From Chloroflexota bacterium (GTDB taxonomy: Bacteria > Chloroflexota > Anaerolineae > Anaerolineales > Anaerolineaceae): DNA of 64,000 nucleotides. Shown piece after piece: positions 24,193-30,975 of this stretch; within the stretch, counting starts at the first letter, position 1; every line of letters begins with the position of its first letter. A program made the position numbers and the translations under genes. Under the pieces are notes generated by a model. The model searched no databases, had not been told where the DNA came from, and worked only from the letters and a program-made list of their open reading frames with translations. Location: NCBI GenBank assembly GCA_029561345.1, contig JAKQJC010000050.1, positions 50,567 through 114,566 of the forward strand. The letters are read 5' to 3'.

Positions 24193-24581
24193 TGCTTGTA
24201 ACCGCACATCAGCCAGGTGTTGCTTTCTTTCACCGTGCGGTAAATGATCCCCTCCAGGGGAAAGTCCTGGTCTTCGTTGTTATAGGTCGCCACAATTTTG
24301 CCCTTGCAGGTCACCAGGGTGCCGTCGCCGTCCGCGCCAGCTTCCGAGCAGGCCAGGTTTTCAATGCGTGCGGTCACCGCTGCAAAGGAATCGGCTTCCA
24401 TGCGGGCGTCTTCTTCCCAGGCCGCGCACGAGAACCCCACGGCCTGGTCGCCTTTCTGGCTGACCACGGCCTGTAAATAGTTTTCCACCGCCTGCACCGC
24501 GCCGCTTTTTTGCGTGCCGCAGGCCGCCAGCGTCAGCAGCACCGCCAGGCAAATCACCACCGTCCAAGTTTGTCGATTCAT
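24189..24581 (-). CDS. Small lipoprotein, first gene of the acylation operon
   Basis: A 130-residue lipoprotein: signal peptide ending LTLAAC (lipobox, Cys21), followed by a compact domain that begins with a helix VQAVENYLQAVVSQKGDQAV, as in NTF2-like/DUF4878-type lipoproteins, and four further Cys (SCAAWEE, LACSEAG, VTCKGK, LMCGYK) that could form two disulphides. AGGA lies upstream of ATG at proper distance. The gene is coupled to the microprotein gene by an ATGA overlap, so it probably belongs to the same envelope system; its job is unknown. Confidence 0.78.
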   Translation of the reverse strand: MNRQTWTVVICLAVLLTLAACGTQKSGAVQAVENYLQAVVSQKGDQAVGFSCAAWEEDARMEADSFAAVTARIENLACSEAGADGDGTLVTCKGKIVATYNNEDQDFPLEGIIYRTVKESNTWLMCGYKQ

Positions 24582-24939
24582 TTTGATTATCCTGTCAGAA
24601 AAGTTTGGTTAATGGCTCCTGTGGAAATAAAACAGACTGGCAAATTGCCTTTCATGCGCTGGTTTTCCGCAGCTCTTCAATCGTTATGCCTGATTTCCAG
24701 GTTGAGCCATGATGATCTGTGATTGAATTATAAAGCCCGCCGGATAAAACGGCAACCCTGGTTAAAAATAAGACGCAAAAAATGGTGAGTCTGGTTATTT
24801 TTGAGGTTATCTCACAACAAGGAGAAATCAGACCTACCAAAATGATTTTTTGAAGAAGAATTCGCCAAAATATTCGAAGTTAGATTGTGTCGTACCAAAA
24901 AGTTTCAAGAAAAATCCAGATAAACAGAAAAATCTTTAA
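24582..24939. other. Intergenic region upstream of the acylation operon
   Basis: About 360 bases, more AT-rich than neighbouring genes. It holds the candidate promoter at 24727-24755 for the minus-strand acylation operon and the 3' end region of the AT-rich glycosyltransferase pair. I see no credible gene or strong terminator. Confidence 0.5.
24727..24755 (-). promoter_or_regulatory. Candidate promoter of the acylation operon
   Basis: On the minus strand TTGCCG (24750-24755) and TATAAT (24727-24732) are 17 bases apart, about 145 bases before the lipoprotein start. The -10 is perfect and the -35 matches four of six positions. The spacer carries a small dyad, GCCG and CGGC, that could be a regulator site. 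Confidence 0.5.
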
Positions 24940-25941
24940 TCAGCACCGGCTTAACCGGCTTAATTTATCAATATCTTTCAGCCAAATATCCAGCGTTTCC
25001 ATTTCTTTATCACACACAATATTTTCTTTGAATAATGAATTGTATGCATTATAAAGATTGGATTCTATACTCTCAGATTTTGAAATAGAATTCGAGACCA
25101 ATTCAATGACTTCTTGACTATATGTATACATAGGAATTTCTGATATAAAGTCCTTCATATAATCATGAGGGTTTCTTTTTTGTGTGACAGTCGCATTGCA
25201 AAAACCTAATTGATAATCAAAAAGCCACATGATTGGCTGAGCTACCAATCCACGCAAGATATCGGTGAACCTGAATGTGACATAGGCAGGTAAATACATT
25301 AATGCAAACAGTTCTTTTCTAAATATGGTATTTTGAGAATTAAACGGACTGATTGTTCCTGTGCCTAACACAACAGGTGCACGTTCATCAAAATAGCACG
25401 GTGTGTCCTTTGTTAACCGATATATTGCATCTACATCTGGATCTTCATCAGCTAATCCCTGCCAAACCCCAACATTGCATACCTTTTCTGATATTTGTTT
25501 TTCAAGCTTAAATTGCGTGGTTATGAGCTTTAAGGGTAAACCACGCGCCCAAATCCCTTGGTCTGTATAAAGTTGGTAAATATTGACAAAGCCCAGATCG
25601 TCAGCAATGCAATCAAAAGTGCCTTGAAATTCTGGAAATTCCCAATTATCTTTAGGAATATTATCATCATCTGTATCCACGATATAATCTGCGCCGCTTT
25701 GAATCGCTTTTAAATACCCTAACATTTTTCTGCAATAATGCTGGTATGGGAGTATACGTGCCAGATTAAAATCTGATTTTTCTTGCTGAAGCACAGAAAC
25801 ATAATCCACATTATCGCATTGCCAACTTACTGGGGTTTTCTTGTCACCGACAACAATAAGGTGGTAACCTGGTTTTCTTGAAAATTCAAGTACTGCCTGT
25901 GTCGGATTGAAAATAGAAGTTATTACGATGAACTTATTCAT
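24940..25941 (-). CDS. STELLO/DUF288-like glycosyltransferase
   Basis: A 333-residue protein that matches my memory of the STELLO (DUF288) glycosyltransferase family: MNKFIVITSIFNPTQAV at the start, CRKMLGYLKAIQSGADYIVDTDDDNIP with a Asp-rich metal/donor-binding site, GLPLKLI and later PFNSQNTIFRKELFALMYLP and RFTDILRGLVAQ. No membrane segment is seen, so it is probably cytoplasmic. Codon use is AT-rich, unlike the flanking GC-rich genes, suggesting recent transfer. It overlaps the partner gene by eight bases. Substrate unknown. Confidence 0.78.
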   Translation of the reverse strand: MNKFIVITSIFNPTQAVLEFSRKPGYHLIVVGDKKTPVSWQCDNVDYVSVLQQEKSDFNLARILPYQHYCRKMLGYLKAIQSGADYIVDTDDDNIPKDNWEFPEFQGTFDCIADDLGFVNIYQLYTDQGIWARGLPLKLITTQFKLEKQISEKVCNVGVWQGLADEDPDVDAIYRLTKDTPCYFDERAPVVLGTGTISPFNSQNTIFRKELFALMYLPAYVTFRFTDILRGLVAQPIMWLFDYQLGFCNATVTQKRNPHDYMKDFISEIPMYTYSQEVIELVSNSISKSESIESNLYNAYNSLFKENIVCDKEMETLDIWLKDIDKLSRLSRC

Positions 25942-26869
25942 AATCTATGTTCCATTTTGAAAGTTTAATTGGATGTAAATAAAGAAGATTTTCAGGAAAA
26001 CCGGCTAAGAGTGCGCTTAATTTATATTCATATCTATCCAAAATTTTATATTCACTTCTATCCCAAAGCGCTTTCCCTTTCAGTTTCAAATCTTCCTCAG
26101 TTACAATCTCTTGTGCTGATAGGACCAATGCTGTAGGCAGTCCAACCTCCACATGTAATCTTGTGGCAGCAAATACGCCGCAAAAATGACAAAATGGTTT
26201 TATCGCATCTGAACTGACAACAAAAATATCAGAATAACTGCCGACAACAGGATACGAAAGATGATAGTCCCTGACACCAGTTAAATATTTTAGTTTAGCA
26301 ATCAGATATTGTTTATCGCGCAGCATTCTTTTAATATCATGAACAAATGAAACTGGTCTTTTCCAAATTTGGTAAAAACTGAGCGGTTTAATCTCTAAAT
26401 GGTTATTCTCGAATTTTTTTAACGCTTCATCATAGCTGGGAATTTGATTGTTTGCCTCAATTCCAAATACATTAACCCTATAATGGAAAGCCTCACTAAC
26501 TCTTTGCCACCACTGATCTTCTCTACACTCATGCAAAGATATGAAACCAGGCAAAAAACATGTGTGTTCTTTCAAGTGCAAAATCTCCTGGTAGTTGCTT
26601 TCGTTTAGTGCAGGATTCAGGATTAAGTCATCAGCGATAAAAATATAGTGGCAAAATTCTTGTTTAAAGAAGCTTTTAAGACCCTGGGCAACATAACCCT
26701 GAAAATAAAGTGAATTTTCGTAAACCGGGATAACATTATTTTTCTCACCCTGATAAAAGGGAACTAAATGGTAAATATGACTAAATCTATCTTTATAGAT
26801 CTGCTCCAATATTTCGATGTTTTTATTGTATTGGTGATTGTAAATAATAATTAATGCAACTGCATCCAT
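25934..26869 (-). CDS. AT-rich putative glycosyltransferase, partner of the STELLO-like gene
   Basis: A 311-residue protein without a family I can name. Residues 1-110 look like a glycosyltransferase-A start: VALIIIYNHQYNKNIEILEQI, then HYIFIADDLILN with an Asp-Asp at the position of the usual DxD. The C-terminal half has YPVVGSYSDIFVVSSDAIKPFCHFCGVFAATRLHVEVGLPTAL, which resembles the acceptor region of such enzymes. Start ATG 26869 has AAGGA upstream. It shares the AT-rich composition and overlaps the next gene, so the two probably moved and act together, possibly in surface glycan synthesis. Confidence 0.6.
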   Translation of the reverse strand: MDAVALIIIYNHQYNKNIEILEQIYKDRFSHIYHLVPFYQGEKNNVIPVYENSLYFQGYVAQGLKSFFKQEFCHYIFIADDLILNPALNESNYQEILHLKEHTCFLPGFISLHECREDQWWQRVSEAFHYRVNVFGIEANNQIPSYDEALKKFENNHLEIKPLSFYQIWKRPVSFVHDIKRMLRDKQYLIAKLKYLTGVRDYHLSYPVVGSYSDIFVVSSDAIKPFCHFCGVFAATRLHVEVGLPTALVLSAQEIVTEEDLKLKGKALWDRSEYKILDRYEYKLSALLAGFPENLLYLHPIKLSKWNIDYE

Positions 26870-27224
26870 TTATCTTTCCTTTATATTGCTCAACTACCCA
26901 TTTATCTGAGCACTTAAAGTATTTATTCCATATCGTTCACTTGTAACTGTTCAGGCAAGGCTTAAAAAGGCCAGCTAGACCGCTCCCCGACCTTACCTGC
27001 CCCGCGGAGAGGGGGCGAGGGAGCGATCACCATCCGAAGGGCTTTCACGCTGGCTTCGACCTTCTAGGGAGGGCAGGCAAAAGCTCAGCCAGCGGTGTAT
27101 ACTTGATCGGCTGAGCATTTACGTTCACTAAATAATTATTTTACCGTAGTTTTATTCATCTAAGAAGAGTTCTGTCAAGGTTAAGAATATTCTCCGTATT
27201 CGAAAAGAGGATTGTAAAGCCGCC
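26870..27224. other. Intergenic region between the AT-rich pair and the XRE regulator
   Basis: About 355 bases. The part near 26990-27080 is GC-rich and contains short purine-rich blocks such as GGAGAGGG; the rest is AT-rich. I find no open frame of note, no tRNA, and no clear inverted repeat that would mark an insertion-sequence end. Confidence 0.4.
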
Positions 27225-27253
27225 TTGACATTTGCACCAGGCCGGATTACAAT
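27225..27253 (+). promoter_or_regulatory. Promoter of the XRE regulator operon
   Basis: TTGACA at 27225-27230 and TACAAT at 27248-27253 are exactly 17 bases apart. Transcription should start near 27260, inside the operator that follows, 24 bases before the start codon. Confidence 0.85.
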
Positions 27254-27273
27254 ATGTAAAGTTTATTTTACAT
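27254..27273 (+). promoter_or_regulatory. Inverted-repeat operator at the XRE promoter
   Basis: ATGTAAA (27254-27260) and TTTACAT (27267-27273) are perfect 7-base arms around a 6-base spacer. The dyad covers the expected transcription start and the first leader bases, ideal for repression by the regulator encoded 10 bases downstream. Autoregulation is inferred from position and symmetry. Confidence 0.7.
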
Positions 27274-27283
27274 TTGGAGGCCC

Positions 27284-27484
27284 ATGAAAAACCATCTTGA
27301 AACCATGCGCGCGCAAAAAGGCTGGACCCAGCAGGAACTGGCTGACCGCGTGGCCGTCTCCCGTCAGACCATCATCTCTCTGGAAGGCGGCCGCTATAAT
27401 CCCTCCATTCAGCTGGCCTTCAAGCTGGCGCGCCTGTTCAACGTCAAAATCGAAGACATTTTTATTTATGAAGAGGAAGAATAA
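27284..27484 (+). CDS. XRE-family HTH regulator (Cro/CI-like)
   Basis: A 66-residue single-domain helix-turn-helix protein: MKNHLETMRAQKGWTQQELADRVAVSRQTIISLEGGRYNPSIQLAFKLARLF, with the recognition helix at VSRQTIISLEGG, then an acidic tail NVKIEDIFIYEEEE. It matches the short YozG-type regulators paired with small membrane proteins. GGAGG lies six bases upstream of ATG. The next gene begins one base after the stop and is presumably co-transcribed. A strong promoter and a palindrome directly upstream suggest that it represses its own operon. Confidence 0.93.
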   Translation: MKNHLETMRAQKGWTQQELADRVAVSRQTIISLEGGRYNPSIQLAFKLARLFNVKIEDIFIYEEEE

Positions 27485-27485
27485 A

Positions 27486-27950
27486 ATGAAAGCATCAGAA
27501 CTCAAAACCCAAATCACCCTCGGCTGGCTGGCTCTGGCCGGCGGTCTGCTCCTGCTCGCGGCGGGCTCTCTGCTGCGCCTGTGGATGCCCGGCCTGGCTC
27601 TGGATCCCCGTCTGATTGCCGCCGCGGGCATCATCCTGTTTGGTGTTGGAATCGGCCAGCTGGCGAAATATATGATCATCAAGAAATACCCAAAAGATAC
27701 CCGCCAGATCGTCATCGAAGAGCAGGACGAACGCGCCCAGACCATTCGCCTGCATGCGGCCAGCCTGGCCTTCCGCGTGACGGTGGTGGCGGCGGTGGCA
27801 GCCCTGCTGTTGACCGTCTTCAATAACCTGCTGAACCCCGCTTCAACCGCCCTGAACGCAGATTTGCTCTGGCCCTATCAGGTGGCAATGGTGGTGGTGC
27901 CCATGCTTGCCTATATCGGCGGCCTGGCCTGGTATAGCAGCCGATTCTAA
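27486..27950 (+). CDS. Small membrane protein co-transcribed with the XRE regulator
   Basis: A 154-residue membrane protein with four predicted helices in two pairs: about 12-33 and 42-62, then 98-120 and 127-150, split by a cytoplasmic loop with KKYPKDTRQIVIEEQDERAQTIR. This resembles the DUF2178-type membrane partners of short XRE regulators. Start ATG 27486 follows the regulator stop closely. The partner may sense an envelope state and titrate the regulator, but this is inference. A terminator follows. Confidence 0.8.
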   Translation: MKASELKTQITLGWLALAGGLLLLAAGSLLRLWMPGLALDPRLIAAAGIILFGVGIGQLAKYMIIKKYPKDTRQIVIEEQDERAQTIRLHAASLAFRVTVVAAVAALLLTVFNNLLNPASTALNADLLWPYQVAMVVVPMLAYIGGLAWYSSRF

Positions 27951-27970
27951 TTTCCCTCCGCTGATCTCCA

Positions 27971-28004
27971 AAGACTGGCTGTGTTCAGCCAGTCTTTTCT
28001 TTTC
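27971..28004 (+). terminator. Intrinsic terminator after the XRE operon
   Basis: AAGACTGGCTG and CAGCCAGTCTT form an 11-base stem around TGTT, followed by TTCTTTTCC. Confidence 0.8.
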
Positions 28005-28033
28005 CCTGCAAAACTGCCGCCTGACTTGAACAG

Positions 28034-28267
28034 GTGCAAACCGGCATTTTCAGCCGCTCGCGCAATCCGGTCTTCCTCGGCATGATCGCTATCACCGCCG
28101 GCCTGTTTCTGGCCATCCCCAGCGCCATTTCCCTGCTGGCCTTCGGCCTGTGCTGGGCCTCGCTGGAGCTTCAGGTGCGCCTCGAAGAAGCCCACCTGCG
28201 CGCGGCGCTCGGCCAACCCTATCTGGATTACTGCGCTCGCGTGCCGCGCTGGCTGCGGGTGGCCTGA
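28034..28267 (+). pseudogene. Remnant of an isoprenylcysteine methyltransferase-like gene
   Basis: The 77-residue frame matches only the C-terminal third of the ICMT/phospholipid methyltransferase-like membrane family: TGIFSRSRNPVFLGMI, then a hydrophobic helix and RLEEAHLRAALGQPYLDYCARVPRWL. Complete members are about 150-220 residues and have more helices before this point. Upstream the frame hits TGA at 28022-28024, so the N-terminal two thirds are missing. It begins with GTG 28034 if translated at all. It is a deletion remnant next to another one. Confidence 0.75.
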
Positions 28268-28294
28268 AAAGACAGGTTATTGTAAAATGAAGGC

Positions 28295-28589
28295 ATGAAT
28301 CATTCCACTCTGTCCGCAAAAATTACCCCCGGAAGCGCCGCCATCCTGCAAATGGGTAAACGAGCCTGGCTGGATTTTGCCTGGATCCCGCCCGGTGATT
28401 TCTGGATGGGCGACGATGACGATCTCCACGCCCGTCCGCGCCACCAGATGACCCTGCCCGGCTATTGGATGGGAAAATATCCGGTAACCAACGCCAGTTA
28501 CCGCCTGTTTGTCAGCGAAACCCATCACGCCGGACCTGCCAACGGCTTTCCAGTGGATAAAGAGAACCATCCGGTGGTGACCGTCACCT
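28295..28589 (+). pseudogene. N-terminal remnant of a formylglycine-generating-enzyme-like (SUMF1) gene
   Basis: The frame from ATG 28295 gives a typical start of an FGE-sulfatase domain: FAWIPPGDFWMGD, RPRHQMTLPGYWMGKYPVTNASYRLFV and ENHPVVTV. Homology ends at about residue 98, where complete proteins read HPVVNVSW and continue for another 150 residues. Beyond 28590 the frame runs through a hairpin and then opposite the endonuclease gene, with no family signature. The gene was therefore truncated by a deletion at about 28590. Confidence 0.75.
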
Positions 28590-28590
28590 G

Positions 28591-28625
28591 CCCCTCCCTG
28601 GCGTCACCGGGGAGGGGTTTAATCT
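28591..28625 (+). terminator. Strong GC-rich hairpin between the FGE remnant and the endonuclease gene
   Basis: CCCCTCCC and GGGAGGGG (28591-28617) pair in an 11-base stem with one G-T pair and a 5-base loop; TTTAATCTT follows on the plus strand. It may be a terminator for either strand or a repeat at which the FGE gene was cut. Confidence 0.4.
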
Positions 28626-28639
28626 TGCTGTCAGCGGCT

Positions 28640-29311
28640 TCAGGCCGCGCGGCCCGGACAAATCTCGCGCAGCGGGCAGACCGGGCATTCCGGCTTGCGC
28701 GCATGGCACACCTCGCGTCCCAGGCGGATCAGGTTCAGATGCGCGTCATAGTAGGTTTCAGGCGGCAGCTGCGCTTCAAGGTATTTATGCGCCGCTTCCA
28801 CATTCATTTCCGGCGGGCGCAGTCCCAGCCGCCCGCTGACCCGGTAGATGTGGGTATCCACGGGCAGCGCCGGCACGCCCAGCGAAAACTGCATCACAAT
28901 GGCGGCTGTCTTCGGTCCCACTCCGTTAAAATGCTGCAGCCAGGCCAGGGCTTCTTCGCGGGGCAAATCTTTCAGAAAATCCAGCTCCAGCCGGCCGCGT
29001 TCTGCCGTGATCTGCTGCAGCACGGTCTGAATGCGCGGACCTTTCTGGTTGGCCAGCCCGGCCGGGCGGATGGCTTCCACCACCGCCGCCGGGTCGCCGT
29101 CGCGCACCGCTTCCCATGAGGCAAACGCCACCTTCAAACGGTTGAAAGCCCGGTCACGGTTCACATCATTGGTGTTCTGCGACAGGATGGTCGACACCAG
29201 TTCATCCACCGGCGGCAGCGGGGTGCGCCACAGCGCCGGCCCATAATGCGCCAGCAGCCGCTGGTGCACCCGCAGCGCAGGGGTGGGTTCAGGCATGCCG
29301 TTCAGCTTCAA
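28640..29311 (-). CDS. Endonuclease III family DNA glycosylase
   Basis: A 223-residue HhH-GPD glycosylase for oxidised or mismatched bases. The helix-hairpin-helix is FNGVGPKTAAIV with the catalytic Lys in GPKTA, the catalytic Asp is in PVDTHIYRV, and four Cys near the end (C-x6-C-x2-C-x5-C: CHARKPECPVCPLREIC) form a 4Fe-4S site. N-terminus TILSQNTNDVNRDRAF is typical of the family. Its start overlaps the DUF1667 stop by four bases, so it may be translated with the redox operon. Confidence 0.93.
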   Translation of the reverse strand: MKLNGMPEPTPALRVHQRLLAHYGPALWRTPLPPVDELVSTILSQNTNDVNRDRAFNRLKVAFASWEAVRDGDPAAVVEAIRPAGLANQKGPRIQTVLQQITAERGRLELDFLKDLPREEALAWLQHFNGVGPKTAAIVMQFSLGVPALPVDTHIYRVSGRLGLRPPEMNVEAAHKYLEAQLPPETYYDAHLNLIRLGREVCHARKPECPVCPLREICPGRAA

Positions 29312-29682
29312 ATCCGCGTCATGTCGCGGCTGGCAATGATATTGATGCCGGTGCCGAGCACATCTTCCAGCACCACATCACCCATTTTCACCGGAGCCTG
29401 CACTTTTGCCGCGCGCAGGGTTTGCATCAATTCGTGAATGCGCGGCTTGGGAAAAGGTGCCGAGGTATATACCGGCAGCAGCGGATGCAGGGCGCCCTCA
29501 ATCACCACCGATGAGGCGATCATGCGCCGCGGATCGGTCAATTCGGCATGGGCATAATCCTTGCCGCGCTTGCAGCCCGCCTTCACATCCACAATCACAT
29601 CGCCGTCGCGTAAAATCTCAAGGGTGCAGCCCTTGGGACAGGTGATGCAGATCATGCGTTGTACTTCAGTTTCCATAACCAT
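29308..29682 (-). CDS. DUF1667 protein, partner of FAD oxidoreductases
   Basis: A 124-residue protein with the DUF1667 signature: MICITCPKGCTLEI, then GCKRGKDYAHAELTDPRRMIASSV and ending in a domain with NIIAS. Four N-terminal Cys (C-x2-C-x3-C plus C in AGCKRG) could bind an iron-sulphur cluster. In many bacteria it is encoded with a GlpA-like and an FAD-dependent oxidoreductase, as here (10 bases behind). The exact biochemical function is not established. Confidence 0.88.
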   Translation of the reverse strand: MVMETEVQRMICITCPKGCTLEILRDGDVIVDVKAGCKRGKDYAHAELTDPRRMIASSVVIEGALHPLLPVYTSAPFPKPRIHELMQTLRAAKVQAPVKMGDVVLEDVLGTGINIIASRDMTRI

Positions 29683-29691
29683 TAAACCTTT

Positions 29692-30975
29692 CTAGCGCTT
29701 CACCGCGCTCACCACCAGCCGGCCAGCCCGCTGAACATCGTCATAGGCGCGTGGTGAAATCGTCAGGGTGATGATTTCACCGGGGCGGGCATAAGGTTCC
29801 ACCTTGCGCGTCACCAGGTTTTCGCCGTCGCTCACCTCAATGCGCGTGGGAGCCTCAATCGGGGTCTTCACACGCAGCTGCAGGCGAATTTCTCCGTTGG
29901 CCAGGTTATCCTTGTCCAGTTCGTGCGGCACCACATAGCGCACATTTTCACCCGCCACCAGCGGGATATGCCTGATTTCGCTGTTGCGCACCGTGGTGGC
30001 AAAACGCGCCGCGCTGCGCCCCGAAGCCAGGCCAGCCTCGGTCACCCAGTCCACCAGGTCATACACATGCACCACATTGCCAGCGGCAAAAATGCCCGGT
30101 ACATTGGTCTGGAAGGTATCATCCACATAAGGCCCACCCGTGATCGGGTCAATGCGCACACCGGCCTTCTTGGATAATTCATTTTCAGGGATCAATCCCA
30201 CTGAAAGCAGCAGGGTATCGCAGGGGATGATCTCTGAAGTGCCTGGAATGGGGTTCCAGCGCTCATCCACCTGCACCGATTCAATTGCCTCCACGCGGTT
30301 CTTGCCGATGATGCGGTTGACCGTGTGGCTGAGCTGCAGGGGAATATCATAGTCGTTCAGGCACTGCACGTAATTGCGCGTCAGGCCGGTCAAAAACGGC
30401 ATGATCTCCAGCACGCGTTCCACTTTGGCGCCTTCCAGTGACAGGCGGCGCGCCATGATCATGCCAATATCGCCGGAGCCCAGAATCACGAAGCGGCTGC
30501 CCGGCATATAGCCTTCCACGTTCACCCAGCGCTGCGCCGTGCCAGCGGTGAACACCCCCGCCGGCCGGAAGCCCGGCAGGCGGATTTGCGCGCGCGTGCG
30601 TTCGCGGCAGCCCATGGCCAGCACAATGGAACGCGCGTCAATATCGGCGATGCCCATAAAGCGGTTGGACACCGTCACCTTGCGCTGCGAGGTGATATCC
30701 AGCACCATTGTATCCAGCAGCAGTTCCACGCCCAGGCCAACGGCTTCATCAATGAAGCGCTGGGCATAGCTGGGGCCTGGCAAATCCTGCTGGAAGGTTT
30801 CTAGGCCAAAACCGTTGTGGATGCACTGCAGCAAAATGCCGCCCGGTTCCAGGTCGCGGTCAATCACCAGCACATCCTCGGCGCCTTCTTTTTTGGCGGC
30901 AATCGCCGCCGCCAGCCCCGCCGGACCGCTGCCAATCACCACCACATCATATTTGGATTGGATTGTCTTCATCAT
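29692..30975 (-). CDS. FAD-dependent NAD(P) oxidoreductase of the glycerol-3-phosphate dehydrogenase locus
   Basis: A 427-residue protein of the thioredoxin-reductase-like fold. FAD site VVVIGSGPAGLAAAIAAKKEG at residues 10-30, NAD site ILGSGDIGMIMARRLSLEGA (about 165), and a C-terminal IFAAGNVVHVYDLVDWVTEAG FAD motif. In the GlpA-like/FAD oxidoreductase/DUF1667 arrangement it probably takes the GlpB-like electron-transfer role. It overlaps the GlpA-like stop by four bases. Pathway: oxidation of glycerol-3-phosphate or a related polyol phosphate, inferred from arrangement. Confidence 0.88.
   Translation of the reverse strand: MMKTIQSKYDVVVIGSGPAGLAAAIAAKKEGAEDVLVIDRDLEPGGILLQCIHNGFGLETFQQDLPGPSYAQRFIDEAVGLGVELLLDTMVLDITSQRKVTVSNRFMGIADIDARSIVLAMGCRERTRAQIRLPGFRPAGVFTAGTAQRWVNVEGYMPGSRFVILGSGDIGMIMARRLSLEGAKVERVLEIMPFLTGLTRNYVQCLNDYDIPLQLSHTVNRIIGKNRVEAIESVQVDERWNPIPGTSEIIPCDTLLLSVGLIPENELSKKAGVRIDPITGGPYVDDTFQTNVPGIFAAGNVVHVYDLVDWVTEAGLASGRSAARFATTVRNSEIRHIPLVAGENVRYVVPHELDKDNLANGEIRLQLRVKTPIEAPTRIEVSDGENLVTRKVEPYARPGEIITLTISPRAYDDVQRAGRLVVSAVKR

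Noticed and set aside
24652..24840. 62-codon minus-strand frame before the lipoprotein
   Set aside because: It overlaps the candidate promoter and shows no ribosome site or recognisable motif.
28590..29119. Continuation of the FGE-like frame to 274 codons
   Set aside because: Beyond 28590 it is antisense to the endonuclease III gene and has no FGE residues.
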